Shown: positions 45,791 through 57,668, counted from the first letter of the stretch. The stretch is 64,000 nt of DNA from Udeniomyces pyricola (GCA_039545295.1 BCIK01000003.1:1240001-1304000), one strand, 5' to 3'. Numbers and translations are program-made. The notes: a model not told the origin generated them from the letters alone.

Positions 45791-46894
45791 TTTCCTTTTC
45801 TATCCCTTCTTTCTAGCTTCCTCTCCGATCGCGCAAGCACCATCGTCATCCATCCCTCTCTCTCTCTCTCTGATCCCCTCATCATGTTCATCAGCTTCTC
45901 TCTTATATCATGCATGGCATGCAACGCCCATCGAGTTCCTTTCTCGATCGTTCGACATATATATGTATATATAGATACTCAACGGCACTCCCTATGAATG
46001 TCCACTGCGAGCACCGGACCCTACATATATATGTATGTCCGTATACGGTTATACGATCGTCATCCGATCTGAAAGCTACACTATATATATATGAGCTCCG
46101 ACGTGACGTTCATGGACGAGCCCGTCGCGTATACTTACGTAACGTAAACGCCAAGGGCGCGCCCGCCGCCGCATACACCCGTCGCTCATCGGAGGCAAAC
46201 CCCTATTTAGGATCNCNCCTCCCCCCCCCCCCCCTTTCCGTTACCAGGATCGCCAGGAAGAAAGGGTGTCATCCAGGATCTTGCTCGCTCATCCGGAAAA
46301 GATAATTTCTTTCGATCGGGTCAAAAAATGACTTATAGTGAATTCGTCAAAGGGGAGAAGAGAAGGGGGAAAGCTACAAGCGGAAACAAAAAAAAAAAAA
46401 ACACAAAGAAGAAAAGAAGGAGAGAGAGAGAGAGAAAAAGGATCGAGATGAGGCGAGGGGAGTCGTCCAGGGGAACGTAAAAAAAGGAGCAGAAAAAGGG
46501 GGGGGGAAGGGAAATGGAGGGTCGTTCGGTTGGCGAAGGAGAAAGGAATACAACGGGGTAATGTTAAAATGTCCAGAAAAGGAACCATCGAGGGTACGAT
46601 TGAAAGGAAACGAAGTGGAGGGGGGGGGGGGGTTCATCATGCAGATGGTATGGTCAAACAAGACGTGTGGGGAATGAAGAAGAAGAAGGAGAGAGAATGT
46701 AGGTGTGTTGGTATGCATGGAGACGAAGGAGGAATGATATAAGATAGTGTGGGGTAATGCTAGGGGGTGCGCGCAACGAGGCGCGATGCAATGCTGATGC
46801 TAAGGGAACAAAGGGCAGAAAGAAAAGAAGAAGAAAAATCACAAGAAACAACCGCGCGAAATGCGAGCAACAGACACGATGATAGCCTTGCTTT

Positions 46895-48364
46895 TCACCG
46901 CCGTCCTCGGGTGAGAGCTCGACCTCGGGGTACATCCTCGTCTTCGGTTTCGTACGTAGTATGAGAGCTCTTGAAGTGGAACGAAGGCGAGAGCTTCTGC
47001 TTCTTGTTGGCGGGTCGAAGGAACGGTCGTACGAACGAAAGCGAGAGGGTGTTGTGCGCAGGCGGCGAAAAGTTGGGCGTCGTCGACTTGACGGGCGAGT
47101 AGAAACCTGAGGAGAAGGGGGAAAGATCGAATCCCAATGTCAGGTCGGCAAAGAAAGAAAAAAAGGCAAAGAAGAAGCAGGAAAATCAACGAGTGGGGGA
47201 GCGGAAACGTACCCGCTGTCAGATGGTCGGCAAAGTTGGCGTTACTGATTTCTCGTCCCCCAAAATCAAAGTCGTCACTGTAGAGGGCGGGCGAAGTGCT
47301 GTGTTTGGTGGAAGCCCGACTCGAGGAGGCGGCCATCTCTTGGTCAGCGTCGTCGTGCGTGATGAAACAGGCGGGCGTGCCTTTGGACGGCACGCTGTCG
47401 TCGTTGTCGTCGTCGTCGCCGAGGGCAGAAGAGGCCGACGCAAGCGACGACGACGATGACGACAGGGAGGATGCGTTGCTGGCGGATCGGCGTGAGGCCG
47501 CAGACCGAAAAGAGATAGGAGAGGTCTCGTCATTGACAGCACTCGCGGCGACTGGTTGTTTATCAGCCATTTCGTCGACATCAGTGACGACGTGGTTAGG
47601 TCCCGATGCCGGCGTAGTCGGGCTGAGCGTGGTTGAAAAAGGGAGCGCTCCCAAGAGAGGGGGTGATGATGACATTGGGAGCGTGGCCGGCGCAGCAGCA
47701 GGTCGAGGGAATCTCAAAAACGAGGCGCTGACAAAGGGATGGAGCGATGAAGGTGCCTGAAAACGGGGTGGTGATGCCATGGGCGCAGCAGCGTCGTCCA
47801 AAGTCGATCGGGCGAGCAGGACAGTAACCGCAGGTTGATCGGCATCGAAGGGGGAAGAAGCTGGCGTTCGACGTCGAGGGATTGGGATGGGATTAGCAGA
47901 GAATCGTTTGATGCCCTGGATATAAAGAAAGCGCATCTGGGACGTCAGTCGGTCGGAACAGATGGAGGTAACGCAGGGAAGACTCGAAGAAAGGCTGGAA
48001 CCGACGCGGGCGGTGCGGTGAGCAGGAGAAAGAAGCCGGAAGGCGAACTCACCAAAGGGCGGACATCCCGTGCTCGTCCCCTCAAGGGCTCATAGACCTC
48101 GCCATCGTAGCTACCGATGTAGCTGTTGGCGCTGCTCTCGTCTTCGTCCTCACTCATGTCGTCATCCTCGTCGTCAACCGTCGGTCGTCGCAAAGATGGC
48201 ACGCCAAGATCGGGAGCGGCGGTGCGATGAAAGACTCGATCTTCAGAGGGAGACGACGCCGCCGCCGTCGGCTCGGGGCTCTCCGTCGTAAGGACTGTTG
48301 GCGCTGGGTTAGCCCGGAGGCGGAGGAGTCTTCTGAAAAGTGAGGGTGGTTGAGTCGTCGACAT
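46895..48364 (-). CDS. Acidic/Ser-rich disordered protein, unknown
   Basis: Not recognised. Exons 48364-48053, 47915-47213 and 47106-46895 join in frame to 408 residues. The N-terminus MSTTQPPSLFRRLLRLRANP is basic and amphipathic; a mitochondrial or membrane-binding helix is possible. An acidic stretch follows (VDDEDDDMSEDEDESS), then GIKRFSANPIPIPRRR, then long Ser/Ala/Pro and Asp-rich tracts. The last 70 residues look more ordered, with HNTLSLSFVRPFLRPANKKQ and the basic end RGRALTRGRR. Patches just upstream of 48364 include purine runs and a GTGC tetranucleotide repeat. No enzyme motif, transmembrane segment or zinc ligands are visible. Composition suggests a regulatory nuclear or cytoskeletal protein, but this is a guess. 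Confidence 0.68.
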
Positions 48365-48534
48365 CTGGGAAGGGGTGGTGGGTGAGGGTTGAGTCGAGAA
48401 GAGGGTAACAGCTGCGATGAAATGAACCAGAAAAAAAAAAAAAAAGACGTTTAACTCCAGAAGAGGGGTAAAAGGAAAAAAAAAAAAAGAAGGGTCAAAG
48501 CGGACTGAGAGCGGGGGACTGACGATTAACTGAG

Positions 48535-48563
48535 CGCGTGCGTGCGTGCGTGCGTGCGTGCGT
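48535..48563. repeat. GTGC tetranucleotide microsatellite
   Basis: About seven GTGC units, 170-200 bp upstream of the start codon of the 408-residue gene. Confidence 0.92.
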
Positions 48564-49913
48564 AGTCAGTCGCCTGGCGGGAGAAGGGGCGGTGACGACT
48601 CGGGATGGAGTAGCCGATGGGGCGGTGATGCAAGAGGGGGGGGAGTGGGGTGAGTGGGCAGTAAGGGAATGTAGAGGAGCCGGTGAGAGGGAGACGTTGG
48701 GTATGTAGCAGGTGGGGGAACAAGATGATGAGGATGAGGATGAGGATGATGCAGGGAAGGGGGAAGAAAGAGGAAGAGGAAGAGGAAGAAGAAGAAACAA
48801 GGGGAAATCGAATGGGTTCATAATTGTTAATCATTTAATCAAGAGCCGCCCTTGCCGAACCTCCCCCCGTCACGCAACCCAACTCAATCCTTCACTCTTC
48901 TCGCGTCATTTCAGTTCATCTCGCTACACCACACCCTTAACACGCAAGCCACCTTGAGCCTCTAGTCCCCTCTATCCATCTCCTCATAAAACGCAATCCT
49001 CTTGGACCATATTCTAGCTTGCATAATCCGTCATCATCCCATCGCCCGTCGCTGTCCATCATCGCCTATAAATATTGATCATCGCCCGTCAGCCAAACCG
49101 AGTTTGGAATTTGATCGGCGCGCTCGACTGGTTCAATCGATCAGGTGCAGCCGCCAGCACCCGGTTCCGTCTCTTTTGTTCTCGGCTTCAACTGAATCCT
49201 CCTTCCTTCCCTCCNCCCCCCCCCCCCCCCCANCAAATCAAAGTCCCACATGTGACCTCGTTGGCTCTCACATCTCAAATCATCCGTCAGCGTTTCAGTC
49301 TTATTATGTATTGCGTCCCACCGCGTAACAACTTCGGATTCGGGTTATAAAACATATCATGTGTCTGGCCTTTTCCCCATCCAAAGTTTAAGCCGAGAGT
49401 TCGAGACTTATAAGCGTGCCAAGCTGGTCAGATAGACATGACCATCATGTAACATTACAAAAGAAAAAAAAAAGAAAAAAAAAAGAATAGTTCGCACATG
49501 ACAGGATGGTGTGGGATCAATCGGTCGAAAATAGGAGAGGAAGAAGAAGAAGAAGAAAAAGAGAGAGAGAAAAAGAAGAAGAAGAAAAAACGAAACCCGC
49601 CACGAATGTCGAATCGAAAGGGGAAAGGACATGAATCGATGATCAATCGAGTGGCAAAGTGAATTAAAAAGAGAAGAGAAAAAGCCGAAGGACAAAAAAA
49701 AAAGGCAGCCAAGAAACAGCGCGTCGCGGAGGAGACGGGCCAAATCGTCGGAAGCGAGATCAAAGGGAGAAAAAAGTGGGCCTCATGCCGACTGGATGAT
49801 AGTAGCTCCGAGTTGGGGGGAGTGGCAGAGCAAGTGTGGGGCAAGGCATAAGGGGGACGTGAGAAGCAAAGCTCAGACGTACGTATAGACGTTACAAACG
49901 GGGGAGTGAAAAC

Positions 49914-49977
49914 GAAGAAGAAAAAAAAAGAAGAAAAAAAAAAGAAAAGAAAAAAAAAAAAAAAAAAAAAAGGAGGG

Positions 49978-50041
<64 letters not shown>
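49914..50041 (+). repeat. Poly-A / A-rich tract
   Basis: A-rich purine stretch ending in 64 uninterrupted A (49978-50041). No target-site duplication or adjacent retroelement sequence was recognised, so a retrotransposon tail is not claimed. Confidence 0.92.
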
Positions 50042-50043
<2 letters not shown>

Positions 50044-50624
50044 TGGGAAAACCTATGCTAATGAGGACACGAGGAGTGGAATTGTGCGTATGAGATGTGA
50101 GTTGGAGGTTGAGTGTGGAACATATATATAGGAAAACCAGTCGTTTTTGCTCGTGCATTCGTAATCATACAGTGGATGGGTTGGGTGAGAAAGAGAAACC
50201 GTGAATAGAGTGACAAGCCAGGGAACATAGAAAGGCAGGGCAACGACGTTCTGGACGGAAAGGTGATGTGTGGAGCCAAGATGTGTGTATGTGGGTGACA
50301 GATCGGAATCGGAAGTATGCGAAGGATGTCGTGAGTGGCGGCCGAAAAAAGTTGAGATGATGCGAGAAGAAAGGCCAAAGGAAGAAGAAAAAAATCGAGC
50401 GCATGAAGAATGTCGATTGGACTTGCGAGCAGAACAGCATCGGAAACTTCCTGTCTGCCTAGACGCTGAGAGCAACGGTACGGGCGCAAGCTTAGCTCTC
50501 TGGAGCCAACGCCGATACGGGACCGTCGGCGGTCAAATCATGCAGAAAGAGAAACAGGAGGCGGGGCAATGCCGAGGATAGGCGGTGATAGACAGCCAAC
50601 AAGCACAAACATTCGCCCGACCCT

Positions 50625-53600
50625 TCAACCTGATCCACCAACATGCTGCACCTGCTGATGAGGGCTCGGCGTCGAGCTAGCGTGGCTCCCACCATTGGGC
50701 GGCGGAGCCCTCAACCCACCCCCAGCCGCTGCAGCCTGCTGAGCTCGCCATGCTGCCTGCTGCTGAGCCTGAGACGCTCCGGCCCCGTTTCCGTTCCTTG
50801 AAGGGGGGAGCTTGAGATTGATGGGCGCCTGCTGGAGCTGGAATGCTTGCGGTTGCTGGTTCGGCTTGGGCGCCGATCCGAGGTTATTGGCGGCAGCGGC
50901 CGCGGCCGAAGCACGTTGCTGAGCGAGGACTTGGTTCTTCATCATCAAGAGCTGCTCAGCACTCGGTCGGCTACCGTTGGTGGAGGGAACTCGCGGGCCA
51001 CCATTGGCGTAGGGGTCGGTGGGAAAGCCGCTAGCAATGTAGCCCACCTGAGGATTTGATGAGTCGACGTTCATATTCGAGAGAGGGTAACCATTCGGGC
51101 GGGGGACAGCGTTTGGATGGAGCGGAGGAGACCCCTGGAGATGAGGCGAGGACGTCGGAGGGCGAAGACCATTGAGAGGGAGCGTCGGGCGTCGCTGCAA
51201 TTGAGGTGGAGGGTGGACTTGCTTCTTGTTCTGAGCATGTGCGGCTTGAGCGGCCGATCCGTTGCCCGGCCCTTGAGGGTGCTGAGCGTTCGTGCCGGCG
51301 CCTGACTTTTGCTGCTGATGTTGCTGCTGCTGGAGGCCAAGACCACCCGAGTCGATGCGGCGCATGGGAGGAGGCTGAGGCGGAGGCTGATGACGGACGA
51401 GGATGACAGTCGGCGGTCTTTCAGCAGGTTGATCAGCAGTTACCTCAGCCGCTCGGAGATGAGTCATGTCAGTCGAGAGCGTCGCCAAATCGCCCGGCTC
51501 AAACAATCCGAGTCGAACCCGGATGTGCCTGAGCAAAAAGAGACAAACATCAGTTTGTGCTCATGTCTAAACTCGAGTAATCTTGGTCTATGAAGACAAC
51601 GTACCTTTCCTCAAAGTCGTCAATGATGACCCGTTCCTCATCTTCGAGTCCCTGCATGCCCATGCCGACCCCAACGACACCGGCCTCTGAATCATACCTC
51701 CACCGTTCACTGATCCTCCGGCCATACTCGACATCCTCTGATAGAGTCTTAGCATTCGCATGGCCTTCAATGACTCCCTCCATCATGTCGACACCAGTAG
51801 ATCCAGGCTCATCGTCGTCCGACTTGATGCGCCTGCGCTCGATTGAGGGCAGCAAAGACCACTCGTCCGCAAAGAGGGTCGTGAGTAGAGGTTCACCCCG
51901 TTCCCTTTTGCGCTCGTCCCGCCATGAAGGAGCAGGAATTCCCCGGGGTTTCGCTGTGGAGGCAGGGGCTGTGCGGCTGTCGACCCGTCGGTCCAAGCGG
52001 ATGATGCCACCTCGGCCACGACGTAGGCGGAAGGACGAGGAGCGGGTAGGTTGAGGAGAAGACGCGGAAGACAAAGAAGAAGTTGATGTCGATGATGTCG
52101 ATGATGATGATGATGATGAAGGGTGGGATGCAGAAGGAGACGATGCAGTGAAAGCCGTGGCTTCGTTGATGAGAGGCCGGAAGAGTCGAAGAGGGGCAGG
52201 AGTGATGAGAGGTTGGTAGGCCAACTGAAGAGCAAACAACAAGAACCGTCAATTTATCTATCTCGCGCGAGCCTGTCCTTTCGGTTCGATGAGAAGGTCA
52301 AGATGTTGAGAGCGGGAACGAGTAGAAGCACACTTACGTCGGTGTAATCCTCCCACTGATAGTCTCCTTCTCGCTTCCTCGCCACCTCACGCTCAATCTG
52401 CATCGCCATTGCGGCAGTTCGCTCACGGAGAGCCTCCACTGGCATGTGCCGTTCTGTGTCGATGCGATCTTTGGAAGCTTCCAAGCCCGGGGCAGGCGAA
52501 CCAGTTGCGCTGTCTCCCTTGGCGGCCTTTCTGGCAGCCTTAGGGACTTTGGCCGCTGCGGGCTCCTGGGACGAGGTTTCGAGTTTTTGCTTTTTGGATG
52601 AGCCAACGCCTGTTCGGAAAAGTATCTCTTCTTCGTCCGGTTTGAGAGCGACGGTAGGGAACTTGCGCTTGATTTCGACGAGTCGGAGCTTGGCCTCCCA
52701 GGCATCGCGCTCGGCCGCGATGAGCTCCGCCTTGCGTTTTTCTCGGGCCAACGTGTCGACAGCAAGTTGTTGTGCCTTCATGAGCTCGGCTTGGAGCAGG
52801 ACGAGTCGGTCGACCGACTGCGAGTCCGTCCGTCGCGTCTTTCGGACAGGCTTCGCCTCCCGTCGACGGAAACAGACGTATGGATCACCGTCGTTGGATT
52901 CGTCATACTGGCGGATATGAGAAGAGATTCAATGTCAGTATCAATGTAGCAGACTATTATAATCGAAAAGATGGCCAAGGCTTTTCTAAGTTACTCACGT
53001 TGAGTTGGGGGATGATACTCTTGCCTTCACTTAGCAGTCGACGCTCCTTCCAGTGAGGGTAGATTGCTTTGGCCATGCGGCAGAGAATGCCTGGGACTGG
53101 CACGCCAGATGGGCAGGCGTAAGTAGGGAAGTAGGTGAGAGGAATGTTGTGGGAAAACAAGGCTTCCATGTCGGAGAATGAGGGGATCCGGGAGACATCC
53201 TGTTAAGTACAGTCATATAGACAAGGATAGCAACGATTCGAAGAGGTCAGCTATGGCACGATACAAGCTCGAACCCCCACCAGTCACGCACGAAACCGAC
53301 TGAAAAAGAACGTACGGTATGTAATGTTGGAACTTTCTCGTCCGTCCATTTCTCCATCAGCGCCATGACGAGCTCGAACTCGTCCTCTGAGATGACGGGG
53401 ACGACAATTTCCTCACTCTCTCGCCCTTTGCCCTTGCCCCTCGTCCGTCCGGACTCCGACGTCGAGACGATACCTGAGGGAGTACTTGGACCCTCGCCTC
53501 GTGCAAGGCGATTGTTGTTCTTGAGCCATTCGTCGTCGCGTTCGTCCAGAGTGTAGAGAAAGCCGAGTCCGGCAGATCCGGCGGAGGTTTCCTCGACGGT

Positions 53601-54608
53601 GTCGGAAAAGCGAACGTACGTGCTCGGGTCGTGCCATCGACCGGGAATGTACAGGGAGGCATAATTGGAGACGAGGCCGGTAGCGTCGGGTGTTGGGATG
53701 TGATAGAGAGTTTCCGAGATGGGTGGTGGAGGTTTTGAGGAGGAGGTGGATGAGCGATGGTTGGGAGATGATGGTGATGGACGCGACGAGGCGGCAGCTC
53801 GAATCGCAGCTGCCGATATGGCGGCTTGAAGATGGTGTTCTGGATGAGATGAGAAGCAAGTGGATTGCAAAAGAAAAAAGAAAAAAGAAACAGAAAAAGA
53901 GGATAGAGAGGAGAAGAAGAAGATAAGACGGAGATGAGAAGTAGCAAGAAGGGATGGAATATCAGTCAACTTGCTCCAAAGGATGAAGGGATGGACTCGG
54001 TGGGCTGGAACGAAGGAGAGGGCAGCCAGGCCCAGGGCGAGAAAGGACAGCCTCAGGCAGACGGGAAGAGAGGGCAAGGCGGAAATGGGAGAAAGGGGGG
54101 GGGGAGACCGGTCCTTCGGCCCTCCCTGCGCGACGGCGCCGGCATACATCCATATCAACGATGGCATAGATGGATAGAGAAGAAAAATGCGCGCCCATGC
54201 CGAGTCATTCCGTCCAACAAACGAGCCCGAAGAGGCGTCCAGAGGGAGCGGAGAGGAGAAAGCCAGGGCAGATGGGAAGGAAAGCGCGAAGGGAAGCGAC
54301 GAGTGCCGCGCTGGCAGTCCTCGCCCGCCCTCGTCCTCGCCCCGCTGGAGAAAAATCTGCTGACATCGCGCAGCAAACGGTACGCCCCGTAGCGTCTCAT
54401 CGGCGACACCTAGCGCGGTCGCTCAAGATGGGATGGATAGAGTATGCTCACCTTGATCCTCTCCCTTCTCTACACCATCCGAGTTGAGGTTGCTCTTGCT
54501 CCCGGTCTCCTCATCGAGGAGGACTGGTTCGGCCCCCTCGAGATCGCCTCGGTGAACGGCGAACCTGGTCTTGTTGGTGAGCCTGGCTTGGCGTCTGGAC
54601 TTGATCAT
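50625..54608 (-). CDS. EPL1: Enhancer of polycomb-like protein Epl1
   Basis: Scaffold of the NuA4 / Piccolo histone H4-H2A acetyltransferase complex, nuclear. Exons 54608-54452, 53839-53316, 53199-52999, 52907-52338, 52224-51605 and 51528-50625 give 991 residues. The N-terminal EPcA-type region has SRRQARLTNKTRFAVHRGDL, ETLYHIPTPDATGLV, YVRFSDTVEETS and TLDERDDEWLK. The hallmark DPYVCFRRREAKPVRKTRR begins near residue 302. A predicted coiled coil follows (LLQAELMKAQQLAVDTLARE), then Ser/Lys-rich linkers and FRLRRGRGGIIRLDRR. The C-terminal 300 residues are Gln/Pro/Ala/Gly-rich. The start ATG at 54608 begins just before the conserved basic motif; a longer in-frame Pro-rich extension upstream is possible. 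The first intron (54451-53840) is 612 nt, the longest placed in this window. Confidence 0.94.
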
Positions 54609-55398
54609 TCGGGTCGATATTAAGGGAAGGTTTAGTCGCCCTCCACGAGGATAGACAGGTGGGGAAGGGGGAAGGGGAGGTGGTAAGGGCGTGTCCGCTG
54701 GTGTTTTGATGGTTTGAGCGGCGAGCCTTCCCTTCCCCTCTCCTCTTCTCTCTCTGGTCTTCTTCTCACTCTCGCCCTGAGATGGCCCTTTCCCCCTCCC
54801 CCTTCCCAATCTTTTCCTCTCTCTCACTCAGTGCCCTCATTCCTTCTTTTAAGATATATTTCCCTTTCGATCAGATTCCCAGTTTATTTTCGTTCGATGA
54901 GCTTTGCGAAAATGATACTTGTGCTCAGCACACGTTGCGTCGGCACGTCGGGCTCCCAAAGCGTCAGCGACAATTCCATGCCCAGTCCAAAGAAAAGGCA
55001 AGCTACAAATCACCAGATCTTACCCTTCTCAGTCTTTCAACACCCTCTAATTCAACCCTCCCTCGCGGTCATGGAAAGGAAAAAGTCCATTGCCAGTTAA
55101 TCAGTAACGTCCGACATCGATATGGAACTGGTGACCAGAAACCGAAAGGAAACAGTGGTCAGTGCCTACTGCTGACGGCGTTAGGCCGCAGCGAGATCTT
55201 CAGCTGCCATGAGCGCATGCCGGTGAGCTGAAGAATGCAGCGCTGGGATTGGTAAGAGAATATAGCATTACAAAGTGCAAGTGATCGTCTACATCTACAA
55301 CATGGGTATAGAAGATTCCGGTCCTGTCAGCCCGCGTCGGCGCTTGTCTATATATGATGGTGAGATGGAAAAGGCGTCTGCGCTTTCTCGACCCGTCT
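54609..55398. other. Intergenic, EPL1 promoter side
   Basis: 790 bp with the EPL1 5' flank and the 3' flank of the K+/H+ exchange-related gene. The part next to EPL1 is C/T-rich on the plus strand. No gene or structured RNA seen. Confidence 0.5.
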
Positions 55399-57248
55399 TC
55401 ACTTTCCCTTCTTGCCGCCAATCTCCTCGGTTGGACTCGTCGTCGGATCAAGGTTGGTAGGGTGGATTTTTTTCTCGGCGTCCGGATCAGAGGTTTGGGT
55501 TTTGCGATGCGACTCGAGCCGAAGCGTGGCCTGGAAGAGACAAGAAACCAGAAAGTGACAGAAACAAAGACAATATGCATGAGGGATAACACAGGTGACG
55601 ACGTTGTCGCAGATATTAGAGATAGTGGAACCAAGCACAAACACACGCGTCAGTTGTCGCGCTACTACATCAATAATGGTATGCAAGGAGGGAAGAAAGC
55701 CAGCCACGTACCTGACCCAGAGCCCTTAACAATTCTTCCTTGCCGACGCTGCCAAGCCCCTGGCTCGTGACAATCTTGTCCACAGCCTCTTTAGTGAGGA
55801 GCATCGCGCCTCGGTTATCCCCTTGCCGGTCTTGGGACTTGAAATCCTCGGATGAGCATTCCGAATAGATTTTAGAGAGCGAAGACGACTCTTCAGCAAC
55901 GATGCGATCGGACGAGATGAGACTTTTGATGATCTGAGCGGCGTTACGGGCTAAGTATATCAAGGTAACAAAGACAGGAGACGAGACATGTAGATGCACG
56001 TCCGGCAAGGCGAATATGTATGAGCGTTTCGGTTGAGCACGAACAACACAACGTACCGACAACATTTGACGAAGGGCAATAGAAATGAGACAAGCTTGTC
56101 AGATTGATCCATCTCTTCAATGCCTTGGGGAATCACAAATTAAGCGATACTAACCCTTCCAATGACTCCAGGTACGCCAGGCCACAAAGAAGAAGACGAA
56201 ATTCGGGATGACGGGAATGATGCCAAAGATGGTGCTGAACGGGATGAGGATCTGCGAGAAATAGGGAGCAAGATGGTTGTTGGTGAGCCTCGAACATACA
56301 GTGAGGTTTAATCGGATGAGCGTGAGTGGGAAAGAAGGAGAGAAAGTGAGGAGAAACAATGGGATGAAAGGGAAAGGGAAGGGGACCCACAAGGGTTCGC
56401 TTGAAGTAGCGATCGTGGTACGGGATCCGCTGATCAACAAACGCCGTGAGTTCAGACACGGGATCCGAAAACTGCTTGCCAGGGTACAGGACAGGAATCT
56501 ACATGCAATCATGCGGGCAGGACCAGAGAAGCAAGAGGAGACGGAAAGGCGTGAGCGAGAAACTACGATTGCTGATGACGTAGGCGGCGACGATCACTCA
56601 CGACTTGGTCGGATTTGCCAGTTTGGGATTTGAGCTGATTGTCGCCCATCTTGGATTCGACCTCTGGCAGATCAAGCAATGCGGGAGGAACCGATCCTCG
56701 CTCAAGCGTTTTGAGACTCCACTCTTCGTATTCTATCCGGTCCATCAGGCGTTCTCCGCTGTGTAGTGGAAGACGCGGAAGAAGTTGGAAGATCAGCTTC
56801 GCTGTGGGAGAGACGGTCGGGTCTGACATACGAAGCGAGTCACGACTGACTATCGATGAGCCTTGACCTGCCAGCTTCCCTCCTTCTTCTCTCCGAGTCC
56901 AACCCAAAGATCGGTGGCCTTAGTGGTAAGCTGCAGCATGAGCGGTGCATTGGCTAGAAAGGATCAAGGGAAAACATGATTAGCGTTGGGGAAGAACGAG
57001 GCAGAGCGGTGCATGCTACATCTGTACGAACGCTTGAGGCCAAGCTTGGCTTCGATCTTGCTCCTGAGATCTGACCGAGGATCGTGAGTGTTGTCGTCAG
57101 ATAGAGAGAGCTTGGAGTTGGATGGCAGCGAAGGGAGTGAGGTGTGGAAGTAGACGAGGGGACGCGTCGTGGCAGCCGGACCGAGCCTGGCGAGGGGGAT
57201 AGCCAGGATTTTGAGCGTCCTGGCGGAAGGCATTGGGGCTTTCGACAT
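55399..57248 (-). CDS. Mitochondrial K+/H+ exchange-related protein
   Basis: Member of the Mit_KHE1 family (yeast YDL183C type), inner-membrane proteins linked to mitochondrial K+/H+ exchange. Exons 57248-57032, 56953-56851, 56758-56602, 56498-56391, 56251-56155, 55950-55712 and 55530-55399 give 350 residues. Features in order: an Arg/Ser-rich presequence-like start (SARTLKILAIPLARLG), KATDLWVGLGEKKEGSW, YGERLMDRIEYEEWSLK, PYHDRYFKRTL, then the diagnostic hydrophobic segment IPFSTIFGIIPVIPNFVFFF followed by WRTWSHW, LLTKEAVDKIV near the end and a Lys-rich C-terminus. Exon 2 splices at CGATA-GTCAGT; reading through would destroy the conserved KEGSW..YGERL region. It shares a 420-bp divergent promoter with the lipid kinase. 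Confidence 0.83.
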
Positions 57249-57668
57249 GCTGCCGACTAAGTAGGGAGCGGTTGGGAAGGAGAAGGAGGAGAGGAGGACG
57301 TAGGACGAGGTAGCAACCAAGCAACGGTGATGGCAATGAGGGGTCGTAGCGGTGGACAGCTGGGCCGAGGGAGCGAGGCAGTGATCAAGCAATGATCAAG
57401 TCGGAATGCTGGAACAAGGAGGGAAAAGGAAGTATGAGTTAGTCACTCAAGGAATAAATCGAAACTATCAATATCGATATCAATATTAATATCAATATTG
57501 ATGTTAATATTGATATTGATATTGATATTGATATTGATATTGATATTGATATTAATATTGATATTGATATTGACCAATTCTCGTCTCCGCACACGACCGA
57601 GAGATGAGCCATAAGCTTATAAGCTTGATGTGATCACGACGTCGCATCATCAGCTGCTCACGCAGTCG
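57249..57668. promoter_or_regulatory. Divergent promoter with GATATT repeats
   Basis: 420 bp between the K+/H+ exchange-related gene and the lipid kinase gene. Dominated by an AT-rich hexamer array with inverted symmetry (57468-57575). A CCAAT follows the array at about 57575, roughly 90 bp before the kinase start codon. Confidence 0.6.
57468..57575. repeat. GATATT array with inverted repeat
   Basis: Hexamer repeats GATATT, with GATATTAAT variants. The left arm 57468-57498 is the reverse complement of 57543-57573 with a single mismatch over 31 bp. The 44-bp spacer between them is itself made of the same hexamer. Confidence 0.95.

Larger units (their letters stand above)
45271..46894. other. 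Convergent 3' regions with poly-C and Ns
   Basis: 1.6 kb between the stops of RSM22 and the 408-residue gene. Plus-strand C/T-rich on the left, A/G-rich on the right. It contains long C tracts, unresolved N positions, and two copies of ACATATATATGT near 45957 and 46022. No coding exon supported. Confidence 0.5.
48365..50624. other. 2.3-kb gene-free interval
   Basis: The largest stretch without a supported gene. It contains the GTGC repeat (48535-48563), a GATGAG/GAAGAG purine stretch near 48720-48800, a poly-C with N at 49215 and 49233, and a very long poly-A (49978-50041). Minus-strand frames at 49408-49844 encode only Phe/Ser-rich low complexity. An RNA gene cannot be excluded but none is recognisable. 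Confidence 0.5.

Noticed and set aside
49408..49844. Overlapping minus-strand frames downstream of EPL1.
   Set aside because: They encode Phe/Ser/Leu-rich low complexity from A/G-rich plus-strand sequence.
53934..54392. 152-codon plus-strand frame inside the first EPL1 intron.
   Set aside because: Lys/Arg/Gly-rich composition comes from purine-rich intron sequence; no domain or splice signals of its own.
56057..56094. Possible extra 38-nt exon in the K+/H+ exchange-related gene.
   Set aside because: Using it breaks the frame into the ARNAAQIIKSL exon. A single intron 56154-55951 gives correct phase (WSHWK-ARNAA).
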